The notes beneath the pieces were generated by a model. That model had not been told where the DNA came from. It made no database searches and saw nothing but the letters and a program-made list of their open reading frames with translations. Positions 52,217-61,378 of a stretch of DNA of 64,000 nt are shown here, in pieces (position 1 is the stretch's first letter; each line of letters begins with the position of its first letter). Origin of the DNA: DATBLE01 sp963775695. Its GTDB lineage: Bacteria > Actinomycetota > Thermoleophilia > Gaiellales > Gaiellaceae. The stretch lies in contig CAVZJU010000004.1 of NCBI GenBank assembly GCA_963775695.1, forward strand, positions 186,001 to 250,000, in the 5' to 3' direction. A program made the translations under genes and the position numbers.

Positions 52217-53849
52217 GGTCCTCCTCCGCAACGGTGGCCAGGAACTCGCGCCCGCCGAGCATCCGCTCCAGCTCGTCTCTCCGCTCGTCCGGGCCGAGCT
52301 CCTCGATCCGCGTGTGCGTCGGGTCGCCGGGAACCTTCTCGACGCGGAAGTGCCGGTCGGCCCGGTTCGCAATCTGCGGCAGGTGGGTGATCGTGATCAC
52401 CTGCGCGCGGCCGGCGAGTCGCGACAGCGTCTCCGCGACCCCGTGGGCGGTGGTCCCGCCGATGCCGGCGTCGATTTCGTCGAAGACCATCGTCTCGCCG
52501 CCGCCGACCGCGGCGATCGCGAGGGCGACGCGTGAGAGCTCGCCGCCCGACGCGGTCTCGGCCACCGGGCCGAACGGCAAACCCGCGTTCGGCCTGATCA
52601 GGAACACCGCCTCGTCGGCACCGCTCGCGCCCGGCTCCCGCTCGCTCAGCTCGACGGTGAACTCGCCGTCCCCCATCCCCATGCCCTGGAGCTCCCCGGC
52701 GATCGCTTCCGCCAACCGCCCCGCCGCTGCGGCTCGCGCCTCGTGCAGTTTCCCTGCGATCGTCCGCACACGGGCTTCGCCTCGTTCGACCGCCTGCTCG
52801 GCGGCTGCGACCGGATCCACGCCCTGGTCGAGCGCCGCGAGCTCGGTCCGCGCCTCCGCGGCGCGGGCGAGCAGCTCCTCCAGCGACCCGCACCGGAAAC
52901 GCCGCCTCGCGTCGGCGATCCGCTCGAGCTGCGACTCGACCTCTTCCAGCCTGCCCGGGTCCGCCTCGAGCACCGCGAGGAAGGACCGGAGCGCGCTTGC
53001 CGCCTCGCGGAGCCGCAGCTCGGCGTCGCGCAGCTCGTCGGCCGCCTTCTGGAGCTCCGGGGCGAGCCGCTCGACGGGTGAGAGCGCCCGCTCGGCCACC
53101 GCCGTGAGCCCAGCCGCGCCCTCACCGTCCTCGGGGTCGATCGCCTCCGCGGCGGCCGCGGTTCCCTCGAGCAGCTCGGTCAGGTGCCGCAGCCGCTCGC
53201 GCTCCTCACGGAGCGCGTCCTCCAGGCCCGGCTCCAGCCCGTCCGTGTCCTCGACGAGCGCGCGCAGCTCCGCGAGCCGGACTTCGCCGGCGGCGGCATC
53301 GCGGGTCAGCTCGTCGAGATGCCGACGGGCCGTGCCGAGCTCACGCCAGGCCATGCGTGCCTCGGCCCGCCGGCGCAGCTGCTCCTCGCCGCAGAAGGCG
53401 TCGAGGACGGCCAGCTGGTAGGCCGGTCGGGCGAGGCGACGCTGCTCGAACTGACCGGACATCGCCAGCAGCCGCTCGCCGAGGGCCGCCACGTCCTCGC
53501 GGGCCGCGCTGCGCCCCCAGGCATACGCGCGCGTCCGCCCCTCTCCGGAGATCCTACGGGCGAGGACGACGCCTTCCTCGTCGTCCGGCCGCAGCTCGCG
53601 GAGCGGCGCGAAGGGCTCCTCCTCGAGCAGTCCTTCCGGGAGGTCGAACTCGGCCTCGACGTAGGACTCGGTCCCGCCCGCGCCGACGTACGCAGCGTCG
53701 CCCTTCGCCCCGAGCAGGAGGCCGATCGCCTGCGCGAGGATCGTCTTGCCGGCGCCCGTCTCGCCGGTGATCACGTTCAGCCCGGACGCGAACGGCAGCT
53801 CCGCACGGCGGATCAGGACGAGGTTCTCGATCCGGAGGCTACGAAGCAA
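52209..53849 (-). CDS. recN: DNA repair ATPase RecN
   Basis: A 546-residue SMC-like repair protein. Walker A ITGETGAGKTILAQAIG, long coiled coil (about 150-390, rich in Glu/Arg/Ala), signature TASGGELSRVALAI and Walker B ETMVFDEIDAGIGG, then AQVITITHLPQIA. It acts early in double-strand break repair. Start ATG 53849 overlaps nadK by 11 nt. In the same order as in Mycobacterium (tlyA-ppnK-recN). Confidence 0.95.
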   Translation of the reverse strand: MLRSLRIENLVLIRRAELPFASGLNVITGETGAGKTILAQAIGLLLGAKGDAAYVGAGGTESYVEAEFDLPEGLLEEEPFAPLRELRPDDEEGVVLARRISGEGRTRAYAWGRSAAREDVAALGERLLAMSGQFEQRRLARPAYQLAVLDAFCGEEQLRRRAEARMAWRELGTARRHLDELTRDAAAGEVRLAELRALVEDTDGLEPGLEDALREERERLRHLTELLEGTAAAAEAIDPEDGEGAAGLTAVAERALSPVERLAPELQKAADELRDAELRLREAASALRSFLAVLEADPGRLEEVESQLERIADARRRFRCGSLEELLARAAEARTELAALDQGVDPVAAAEQAVERGEARVRTIAGKLHEARAAAAGRLAEAIAGELQGMGMGDGEFTVELSEREPGASGADEAVFLIRPNAGLPFGPVAETASGGELSRVALAIAAVGGGETMVFDEIDAGIGGTTAHGVAETLSRLAGRAQVITITHLPQIANRADRHFRVEKVPGDPTHTRIEELGPDERRDELERMLGGREFLATVAEEDRG

Positions 53850-54645
53850 AGGTGTCGCGGTAGCGGTGGAAGAAGGTCATCTCGGGGAGCAGCGCGAGCA
53901 GCCCGCGCCGGTCGCCGAGACGGACCGCGGCCTGCCGCCCGGGAGCGAGCTCGCCGACCACGATGCCGTCGGCGATCACCTTCGCTGCGGTGTATTCCCG
54001 GTCGGCCTTCGTCTCGTTGCGGACGACGAACTCGAGGCCGCGCGGGATGACCAGCGGCCGCGCGTGCAGCGAGTGCGGCGAGACGAACGTCACCGCCATC
54101 GCATCGAGCCCCCAGACCAGCACCGGGCCGCCGCTCGAGAGGTTGTACGCCGTGGATCCGGTCGAGCTCGCGCAGATCACGCCGTCGCACGGCTGGACAC
54201 CGAGATCCTCGCCGCCGACCGCCCAGGCCAGCTCGACCATCCGACCGATCGCGGAGGTCGCACAGACCGCGTCGTTGATCGCCACCGCCGCCGTCCCGTC
54301 CACGTCGACGTCGAGGGTGGGGAGCTCGACGATCCTCCGCTCGCCGGCGAACGCCCGGGCGAGGCCCTCGTCCATCGCCTCCGGCCTCATCGCCGAAAGG
54401 AAGCCGACGCGGCCGAAGTTGACGCCGATCACGGGGACGTCGGTATCCAGGAACCTGTGCAGCGCCCGCAGCATCGTCCCGTCGCCGCCGAGCACGACGG
54501 CCAGGTCGACGTCGTCGGCCTCCACCACCTCGGCGCCGGCAGCCGCCGCGATCTCCTCGACCCGGGCGCGGGCCATGGCGATCACCTCGGGTTCGCCGTG
54601 GGAGATCACGGCGATCCGGCGGATTGGTTCAGACGACGGCGGCAT
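53839..54645 (-). CDS. nadK: NAD kinase
   Basis: A 268-residue ATP/polyphosphate-dependent NAD kinase. LAVVLGGDGTMLRALHRF (GGDG motif), VIGVNFGRVGFLSAM, AINDAVCA (NE/D motif) and SSTGSTAYNLSSGGPVL are in order. ATG 54645 (PPSSEPIRRIAVISHG) fits the family N-terminus; its 5' end overlaps tlyA by 17 nt. Confidence 0.95.
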   Translation of the reverse strand: MPPSSEPIRRIAVISHGEPEVIAMARARVEEIAAAAGAEVVEADDVDLAVVLGGDGTMLRALHRFLDTDVPVIGVNFGRVGFLSAMRPEAMDEGLARAFAGERRIVELPTLDVDVDGTAAVAINDAVCATSAIGRMVELAWAVGGEDLGVQPCDGVICASSTGSTAYNLSSGGPVLVWGLDAMAVTFVSPHSLHARPLVIPRGLEFVVRNETKADREYTAAKVIADGIVVGELAPGRQAAVRLGDRRGLLALLPEMTFFHRYRDTFAS

Positions 54646-55393
54646 CGATCCAGCTGTCGAGCTCTTCCGGGAGGCGGCCCCCCGGTCGGTTGACGAGATG
54701 AAGGAAGAGCTCACGATTTCCCTTCGGTCCGGGTAGGCCCGAGTCTACGACGCCCGCGACCTCCGCAGCCCAGCCGAGCGCGGCCCGTGCGACCTCTCGT
54801 GCCACTCTCGTTCGCGTCTCGCGCGAGGTGACGACGCCGCCCTTGCCGACCTCGCCGCGGCCGGCCTCGAACTGCGGCTTCACGAGCACGACCGCCTCCC
54901 ACCCCGGCGCGGCAAGCCGGAGCGCAGGCGGCAGCGCCTTCGTCACGGAGATGAACGACACGTCGCAGACGACGAGCTGCGGCGGGTACGGCAGCTCGGC
55001 CAGGTCGCGGGCGTTCAGGCGCTCGATGACGATCACGCGCGGGTCGTCCCGCAGGCGCGGGTGCAGCTGGCCGTACCCGACGTCCAGCGCGATCACGCGG
55101 GCGGCGCCGCGCTGGAGCAGGACGTCGGTGAAGCCGCCCGTGGAAGCGCCGACGTCGAGGCAGTCGCGACCCGCCGGATCGACCCCGAACGCGTCGAGCG
55201 CGTGGTCGAGCTTCTCGCCGCCCCTGGAGACGAACCTCGGCCCGTGCTCGACGGCGAGCTCGGCGCGCTCGTCGACCTGCTCCCCCGCCTTCGAGTGGCC
55301 GCGGACGAGGCCGGCGAGGATCAGCGCCTGTGCCTGCGCGCGCGACTCCGCGAGGCCCCTTTCGACCAGGAGGACGTCGAGACGCTTCTTCAT
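54629..55393 (-). CDS. tlyA: TlyA family 23S/16S rRNA 2'-O-methyltransferase
   Basis: A 254-residue protein: S4 RNA-binding domain (KKRLDVLLVERGLAESRAQA) followed by an FtsJ-like methyltransferase (CLDVGASTGGFTDVLLQRGA as SAM motif, VVCDVSFIS, LVKPQFEAGR). In mycobacteria TlyA methylates C1409 (16S) and C1920 (23S) and makes ribosomes capreomycin-sensitive. Follows the prenyl synthase gene by 6 nt. Confidence 0.94.
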   Translation of the reverse strand: MKKRLDVLLVERGLAESRAQAQALILAGLVRGHSKAGEQVDERAELAVEHGPRFVSRGGEKLDHALDAFGVDPAGRDCLDVGASTGGFTDVLLQRGAARVIALDVGYGQLHPRLRDDPRVIVIERLNARDLAELPYPPQLVVCDVSFISVTKALPPALRLAAPGWEAVVLVKPQFEAGRGEVGKGGVVTSRETRTRVAREVARAALGWAAEVAGVVDSGLPGPKGNRELFLHLVNRPGGRLPEELDSWIDAAVV

Positions 55394-55399
55394 CCGGCT

Positions 55400-56170
55400 C
55401 TACGCGGTTCGCACGGCGAGGCCGTTGACGATCTCCGCCAGCACCGAGGTGTCGGCGGAAACCTCGAGCAGGAGCGCGAGGGCCCGCTCGGCGGCGCGGT
55501 TCGCGCGCGTCCTGGCGGCCTCAGCTCCCTCCTCGAGCACGTACCCGTCCGCGTCCAGGATGTCGTCGACGACCTGGAAGAGCATTCCGAGCTCGTCCGC
55601 GAAGTCACGCCAGGCGTTCTGGTCGTCGCGCGGCAGCTCGGCTGCGCAGAGCGCGAGCGTGACCGAGGCGTAGAACAGGCATCCGGTCTTGAGCCGATGC
55701 ACGGTCTCCAGATCGGTGCCGGGCTCCATGGTGTCGAGGTACTGGCCGCCGATCATTCCGAGCGTCGCCTCGGCGAGCTCCCGCACGACGCCGGTGGTCG
55801 GGTACGAGCAGGAGAGCCGGAACGCCTCGGCGAGGAGGGCGTCCCCGGCAAGCACCGCCTTGCCCTCGCCGAACGCCGCCCAGACGCTCGGCTTGCCACG
55901 TCGCTCCATGTCGTCGTCGAGCGCGGGAAGGTCGTCGTGGACCAGGGAGAAGTTGTGCACGAGCTCGACCGCGAGCGCAGCCGGCATCACCTGCTCGGCC
56001 GGCGCTCCGAGCGCCTCCCCGACGGCGAGCGAGATCACCGGACGGATGCGCTTGCCGCCCATCTCGAGCGCGTAGCGCGCCGACTCCTGCTGGCCGCCGA
56101 GCTCGGGCCAGAGCTCGAGCTCCTCGAGTGCCTCCTCGACCAGCTCCTTCAGCTCGTCAGGGCTGCGCAT
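55400..56170 (-). CDS. Short-chain trans-prenyl diphosphate synthase (FPP/GGPP type)
   Basis: A 256-residue polyprenyl synthetase, somewhat short. EMGGKRIRPVISLAVGEALG, the first Asp motif LVHDDLPALDDDMERRG, and the second Asp motif VVDDILDADG are intact; KTGCLFYASVTLA matches helix G. Condenses IPP with allylic diphosphates; product length cannot be fixed. Position after the xseB-like gene resembles xseB-ispA in other bacteria. Confidence 0.9.
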   Translation of the reverse strand: MRSPDELKELVEEALEELELWPELGGQQESARYALEMGGKRIRPVISLAVGEALGAPAEQVMPAALAVELVHNFSLVHDDLPALDDDMERRGKPSVWAAFGEGKAVLAGDALLAEAFRLSCSYPTTGVVRELAEATLGMIGGQYLDTMEPGTDLETVHRLKTGCLFYASVTLALCAAELPRDDQNAWRDFADELGMLFQVVDDILDADGYVLEEGAEAARTRANRAAERALALLLEVSADTSVLAEIVNGLAVRTA

Positions 56171-56324
56171 CCGCCTCGCGCTTCGCCTGGTCGATCGCCT
56201 CGATCAGGTCCTTCGCGGCTGCGTCGAACTCGGCGAGCAGGTCGACAGCGTCCTCCAGCGACTCGCAGCTGTCCAGCTGCCCGCGGAGCTGCTCGAGCCG
56301 GTCGACCTTCTCCTGCAGCGTCAT
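56157..56324 (-). CDS. Small coiled-coil protein, possible exonuclease VII small subunit
   Basis: A 55-residue helical protein (LQEKVDRLEQLRGQLDSCES, then LEDAVDLLAEFDAAAKDLIE). Heptad spacing and position upstream of the prenyl synthase fit XseB. But the XseB core (EExLxxYExG) is weak and the large subunit gene xseA, usually between nusB and xseB, is missing here. Overlaps the next start by 14 nt. The call is tentative. Confidence 0.55.
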   Translation of the reverse strand: MTLQEKVDRLEQLRGQLDSCESLEDAVDLLAEFDAAAKDLIEAIDQAKREADAQP

Positions 56325-56377
56325 GCGGCCTCGCTCTGGACGCCCGCGGCATACCGGTGAAGCCGGCATACCGCGCA

Positions 56378-56414
56378 AGGGCGAACCTCTCGGTTCCCCC
56401 GAGTCCCCCTCCCC
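56378..56414 (+). repeat. Degenerate hairpin repeat A, opposite orientation
   Basis: GGGCGAAC-CTCTCG-GTTCCCCC then GAGTCCCCCTCCCC on the plus strand, matching the minus-strand consensus of copies 1-5 with a weaker stem. Lies between nusB and the small coiled-coil gene. The inverted orientation argues that the element moves or spreads independently of transcription direction. Confidence 0.5.
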
Positions 56415-56433
56415 GGGAGCTCCGTGAGCAAGC

Positions 56434-56807
56434 TCACGCAGCCTCCCTGGAAATGGCCCCGAGGATCCCGTTCACGAGCCTGCCCGCGTCCTCGGACGCG
56501 TACCGCTTCGCCAGCGTCACTGCCTCGTCGATCACCACTTCGAGCGGGACCGTACCTTCATCCAGCTCGTGGATGCCGATGCGGAGCACGTTTCGCTCGA
56601 GCGTGCCCAGCTGCCCCGCCGGCCAGTCGCCGGAGACGGCGGAGATCCGCGCGTCGAGTTCGTCCGCGTGCGCCGCCACCGACCCGGCCAGGTTCCTGGC
56701 GAAGTCGTCGATTTCCCCGTCGTAGTTGGTGCCGATCGGCTGGCCGGTCAGGTCCCACTGGTACAGCAGGAAGAGCGCCGTCCGGCGCGCCGCCCGACGG
56801 GAGAGCG

Positions 56808-56811
<4 letters not shown>
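56434..56811 (-). CDS. nusB: Transcription antitermination protein NusB
   Basis: A 125-residue all-helical RNA-binding protein that joins NusE at boxA in rRNA transcripts. SRRAARRTALFLLYQWDLTG at the N-terminus, then RNVLRIGIHELDEGTVPLEV and VIDEAVTLAKRYASEDAGRL plus VNGILG at the C-terminus are canonical. Its ATG overlaps the accC stop by 4 nt. Confidence 0.94.
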
Positions 56812-58145
<1,334 letters not shown>

Positions 58146-58235
58146 GGGTCAGCGGCTCTGGAGTCGTCTTCGATTCGCGCGCGAAGGGGAGGCCGTGCTC
58201 TCCCCGGAGCGCAACGACGGCCGGTAGCTGGCGCC

Positions 58236-58275
58236 GAAGGAGGGGGTCCGTGTGGGAACCATGGGTTCCCCCACG
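58236..58275 (-). repeat. Hairpin repeat A, copy 5 (after the BCCP fusion gene)
   Basis: CGTGTGGGAACC-ATG-GGTTCCCCCACG, one mismatch, then CGGACCCCCTCCTTCGG on the minus strand. It directly abuts the stop codon of the fusion gene, between it and accC (gap 58146-58275), and may set the ratio of the two products. Confidence 0.75.
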
Positions 58276-60093
58276 TCAAAGGCCGATGGGGCGGCCGTTG
58301 ACGGGCTCGAGCTCGAACAGCAGCTGGCCGTACTCCACCGCCTGGCCGTTCTCGGGGTGGATCCGCGTGACGACGCCCTCCTGATCGGCCTTCACCTCGT
58401 TCATCAGCTTCATCGCCTCGAGGATGCAAAGGGTCTGGCCCGGGCCGACGGCGTCGCCCTCCTCGACGAAGGGCGGGTCGCCGGGCGCGGACGCACGGTA
58501 AAAGGTGCCGACCATCGGCGCCTCGACCCTGATCACGCCGGGATCGAACGGTGGCGCCGGCGGGGCGGCGGCTGTCGTCTCCTCCTCCGGGGCAGGATCC
58601 GACGGCGTGGGTGAGGCGACGATGCCCTCCTCCGCCTCGGGCGTCCGCCGGACGGTGACGCGCAGACCCGCGTCCTCGATCGTCACCTCGCCGACGCCGG
58701 AGTCCTGGACGATGCGGACGATCTCGCGGATCCGCTCGGCGCGGCTCGCGTCGACCCCGACCCCTTCGAGCGACTCCTGGGTGCCGCGGCCGCGGATCGT
58801 GCGCAGGAGCGGCTCGGCGTCGTCGCCGAAGAGCGCGAGCAGCAGAAGCTCCTCCTCGCTCGCGGCGAGACCCTTGTGTCGCTTGCGGAGCTCGCCGAGG
58901 TCGGGTGTGTCCTCCCCGGGCGACCCGTCCGAGAGCAGCGATACCGCCCGGTCGACGGTCGGCGAGATGGTGGCGGGAGGTGAGCCGTAGCGGCCCTCGA
59001 TCAGCGCCCGCAGCTCGTCGACGACGGTCTGATAGCGCTCCGCAGCGAGCACGTGCAGAAGCGCCTGCGAGGCCAGTACCTGTCCGATCGGAGCCGCGAG
59101 CGGCGGCGATCCGACCTCGGCGCGGATGGTCTCCAGCTCGGTGATCACCTCGTCGAGCCGGTCGCCGGCCCCCTGTGTCCGGAGGTGGAGGTCGATCGCC
59201 GCGATCAGCCCGGCCGGAAGGCTGTGCTCGGCGGCCCGGGTGGCGATGCGGGGCGCGAGCGGCGCGACCGGCTGGTCGCTGATGTGCTCGTCGACCAGGT
59301 CCGATGCCCGCCAAAGGGCCTCCGGGGAGACGCCCGTCTCGAGGCCGAGGCCGTCCAGGATGCTCGCCAGCGCCTCGCCCGAGGCGCGGTGGAGGACGAG
59401 GGCGACGGGGTACACGGCGCAGGCGAGCAGGTCGACGCCCGCGCGGGCGGCCTCGATCGCGGCGGCGAGCGCGCTGCCGCCCGCACCCTGGCAGTAGAAC
59501 CCGACCGGCAGGTTGCTCGCCTCGCGGATCGCCTCGACCAGCTCGCGGACGCGGTGCGGCTCCAGCGAGCCGGACGGATCGTGAATCAGGATGCGGGCCG
59601 CACCGAGCTCCGGTAGGCGCCGCGCCTGGGCGACGAGCGCGTCGGTCTCGCCGGACGGCCCCGGGCTGTAGACGAGCCCCGCATCGAACTCGCGCCCGGC
59701 GGCGGTGATCGCCTCGCTCGCCTCGCGCAGGTTGGAGACGTCGTTGAGGGGGTCGTGGAGGCGGAACACGTCGATCCCGCTCTCGGCCGCGGAAACGACG
59801 AAGCGGCGGACGAATTCGCCCTCGACCGGCCTGGAGCCGACGAGGAAGCGGCCGCGGAGCGCCAGCGCGAGCGGCGTTCTCGTCCGTGCGCGGATCGCCC
59901 GGATCCGCTCCCAGGGGCTCTCGACCCCGCGCTTGACCGCGGACTCGAAGCAGCCCCCGCCGGACACCTCGAGGTAGGCGAAGCCGGCGCCGTCGAGGAT
60001 CTCGGCGAGCTCGAGCTGCGCGGACGTCGGCAGCACCGCGGCGAGCGGCTCCTGTCCGAGCAGCCGGATGGTCGTGTCGACGAGGGCCGGCAC
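58276..60093 (-). CDS. Pseudo-carboxyltransferase (OadA/PycB-like) fused to BCCP
   Basis: 605 residues from GTG 60093 (7 nt after -10 TAGGCT). Residues 1-270: HMGL-like TIM barrel (VDTTIRLLGQEPL, FRLHDPLNDVSNL). Residues 271-386: the PYC/OADA conserved domain (GDRLDEVITELETIRAEVGS, QALLHVLAAERYQTV). Residues 451-591: complete AccB-type carrier with the N-terminal strand RIREIVRIVQDSGVGEVTIE and the biotin site LEAMKLMNEV (Lys 562). The carboxyltransferase ligands are gone: RDxxQ is RLLGQ, the carbamylated Lys site KDMAG reads HDPSG, and HTH reads FYC. So the barrel is probably non-catalytic and the working part is the carrier for accC. Confidence 0.88.
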   Translation of the reverse strand: MPALVDTTIRLLGQEPLAAVLPTSAQLELAEILDGAGFAYLEVSGGGCFESAVKRGVESPWERIRAIRARTRTPLALALRGRFLVGSRPVEGEFVRRFVVSAAESGIDVFRLHDPLNDVSNLREASEAITAAGREFDAGLVYSPGPSGETDALVAQARRLPELGAARILIHDPSGSLEPHRVRELVEAIREASNLPVGFYCQGAGGSALAAAIEAARAGVDLLACAVYPVALVLHRASGEALASILDGLGLETGVSPEALWRASDLVDEHISDQPVAPLAPRIATRAAEHSLPAGLIAAIDLHLRTQGAGDRLDEVITELETIRAEVGSPPLAAPIGQVLASQALLHVLAAERYQTVVDELRALIEGRYGSPPATISPTVDRAVSLLSDGSPGEDTPDLGELRKRHKGLAASEEELLLLALFGDDAEPLLRTIRGRGTQESLEGVGVDASRAERIREIVRIVQDSGVGEVTIEDAGLRVTVRRTPEAEEGIVASPTPSDPAPEEETTAAAPPAPPFDPGVIRVEAPMVGTFYRASAPGDPPFVEEGDAVGPGQTLCILEAMKLMNEVKADQEGVVTRIHPENGQAVEYGQLLFELEPVNGRPIGL

Positions 60094-60162
60094 GGACGGG
60101 AGCCTATCTCCGCGCGCAGGTGGACGAATCGTCACGGTTTCGTGTGCAGTGGGACCGTCCGA

Positions 60163-60195
60163 ACCTGGCAGGCAGGGGTCAGACCCCTGCCAGGT
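60163..60195 (-). terminator. Inverted repeat between efp and the BCCP fusion gene
   Basis: ACCTGGCA[GGCA]GGGGTC-A-GACCCCTGCCAGGT: a 14-bp stem with a 4-nt GGCA bulge that looks like slippage. It lies 34 nt beyond the efp stop and could end the aroKB-to-efp transcript. The region 60094-60228 holds nothing else recognisable apart from the -10 box of the fusion gene. Confidence 0.6.
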
Positions 60196-60228
60196 CCCGA
60201 AAGGCCGCGTCCAGGACGGCCGCGCGGC

Positions 60229-60795
60229 TCAGGCCCGCGAGATGTAGCGCTTCTCGCGGGGGTCGACCTTCAGGCGGTCGCCGACGTTCACGAACAGCGG
60301 CACCTGCACGACGGCGCCGGTCTCGAGCGTCGCCGGCTTGGTCACGTTGGAGACGGTGTCGCCGCGGATCCCGGGCTCGGTCTCGGTCACCGCCAGCTCG
60401 ACGGATGCAGGGAGCTGGACGCCGGCGGGCTTGCCGTCGACCATCAGCAGCTGGACCGAGCTCGACGGCTGGAGAAACTCGAGCGCGTCCGCAACCGAGC
60501 CGCGCGTGAGGTGCAGCTGCTCGTAGTTCTCCTCGTCCATGAAGACGACGTCGTCGCCGGCGTCGTAGAGGTACTGGACGTTCTTGACCTCGGTGTGCAC
60601 GCGCGGGAACTTCTCGCCCGCCCGGAAGGTGCGGTCGACGACCGCGCCAGACTCGAGCGCCTTCAGCTTCGTTCGGACGAAGGCGCCACCCTTGCCCGGC
60701 TTCACGTGCTGGAACTCGACGATGCGCCACGGCTCGCCGTCGAGCTCGATGTGCATGCCGTTCTTGAACTGGTTTGTGGAGACGACCTCTGCCAT
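60229..60795 (-). CDS. efp: Elongation factor P
   Basis: A 188-residue EF-P that relieves ribosome stalling at polyproline. KOW-like domain with the modifiable tip VKPGKGGAFV (Lys 35), then two OB folds: ENYEQLHL, VTETEPGIRGDTVSNVTKPA and VPLFVNVGDRLKVDPREKRY. The Lys-type tip with no epmA/B here gives no hint of modification type. ATG 60795 is 9 nt after a -10 TACACT. Confidence 0.95.
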   Translation of the reverse strand: MAEVVSTNQFKNGMHIELDGEPWRIVEFQHVKPGKGGAFVRTKLKALESGAVVDRTFRAGEKFPRVHTEVKNVQYLYDAGDDVVFMDEENYEQLHLTRGSVADALEFLQPSSSVQLLMVDGKPAGVQLPASVELAVTETEPGIRGDTVSNVTKPATLETGAVVQVPLFVNVGDRLKVDPREKRYISRA

Positions 60796-60826
60796 CGGCG
60801 GGCCAGTGTAGCGGCGCTGCGGCGAC

Positions 60827-61378
60827 CTACAGTGGGTACACCTCGGCGACCCAGACTGGGCCGGCGAAGCGGTGCGCGACGATCGCGGCGTCGCCGTGCT
60901 GCCCCTGGAGCAGGGCTGCGACACCGGCCGGCAACGGAGCGTCGACGCCGTCCACGCGTCCCGTGACCTCGGCCCCGACCCGGCTCGCCTCGATCTCCTC
61001 CCCGGTCGCATCGGGCAGCTCGAGCACCTCGGAGGCGGTGCCGACAGCCGACCACTCGTCGCCTTCGTCCGGCACCGCAATCGCCCAGAACGGACCCTCG
61101 ACACGTGCCTTCAGGGCGCGCGCGAGCGGCTCGAGCGCCTCCGCCGAGTCGGAGCCGCCTCCGATCGTGCGACCGTCGGCGGTGACGGCGAACCGCACCT
61201 CGTCGCCCGAAAGGCCGGGCGCATGCGCCTTCGCGACCGCGTCCCACGGGTCGTCGAGCGGGAGCCCGGCCGAGAGCCCGGGAATGTTCAGGGCGGAGCC
61301 GCCCTCCCAACCCTCGGGCAGCTGCACGAACGGGACGTTTGCGATCGCCGCCGCCAGACGCTCGGGCACGCTCGTCAT
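60827..61378 (-). CDS. Uncharacterised protein downstream of pepQ
   Basis: 183 residues, acidic, no signal or TM. Sequence such as VPFVQLPEGWEGGSALNIPG and GDEVRFAVTADGRTIGGGSD does not match a family I know. Starts in the pepQ stop overlap (ATG 61378) and ends 31 nt before efp, so it is part of the aroKB-aroQ-pepQ-efp operon. Real coding is supported by strong third-position GC and tight overlaps. Confidence 0.65.
   Translation of the reverse strand: MTSVPERLAAAIANVPFVQLPEGWEGGSALNIPGLSAGLPLDDPWDAVAKAHAPGLSGDEVRFAVTADGRTIGGGSDSAEALEPLARALKARVEGPFWAIAVPDEGDEWSAVGTASEVLELPDATGEEIEASRVGAEVTGRVDGVDAPLPAGVAALLQGQHGDAAIVAHRFAGPVWVAEVYPL

Noticed and set aside
50828..52390. Long plus-strand open frame opposite steA
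   Set aside because: Arg/Asp/Gln-rich composition without family motifs and exactly antisense to a conserved gene.
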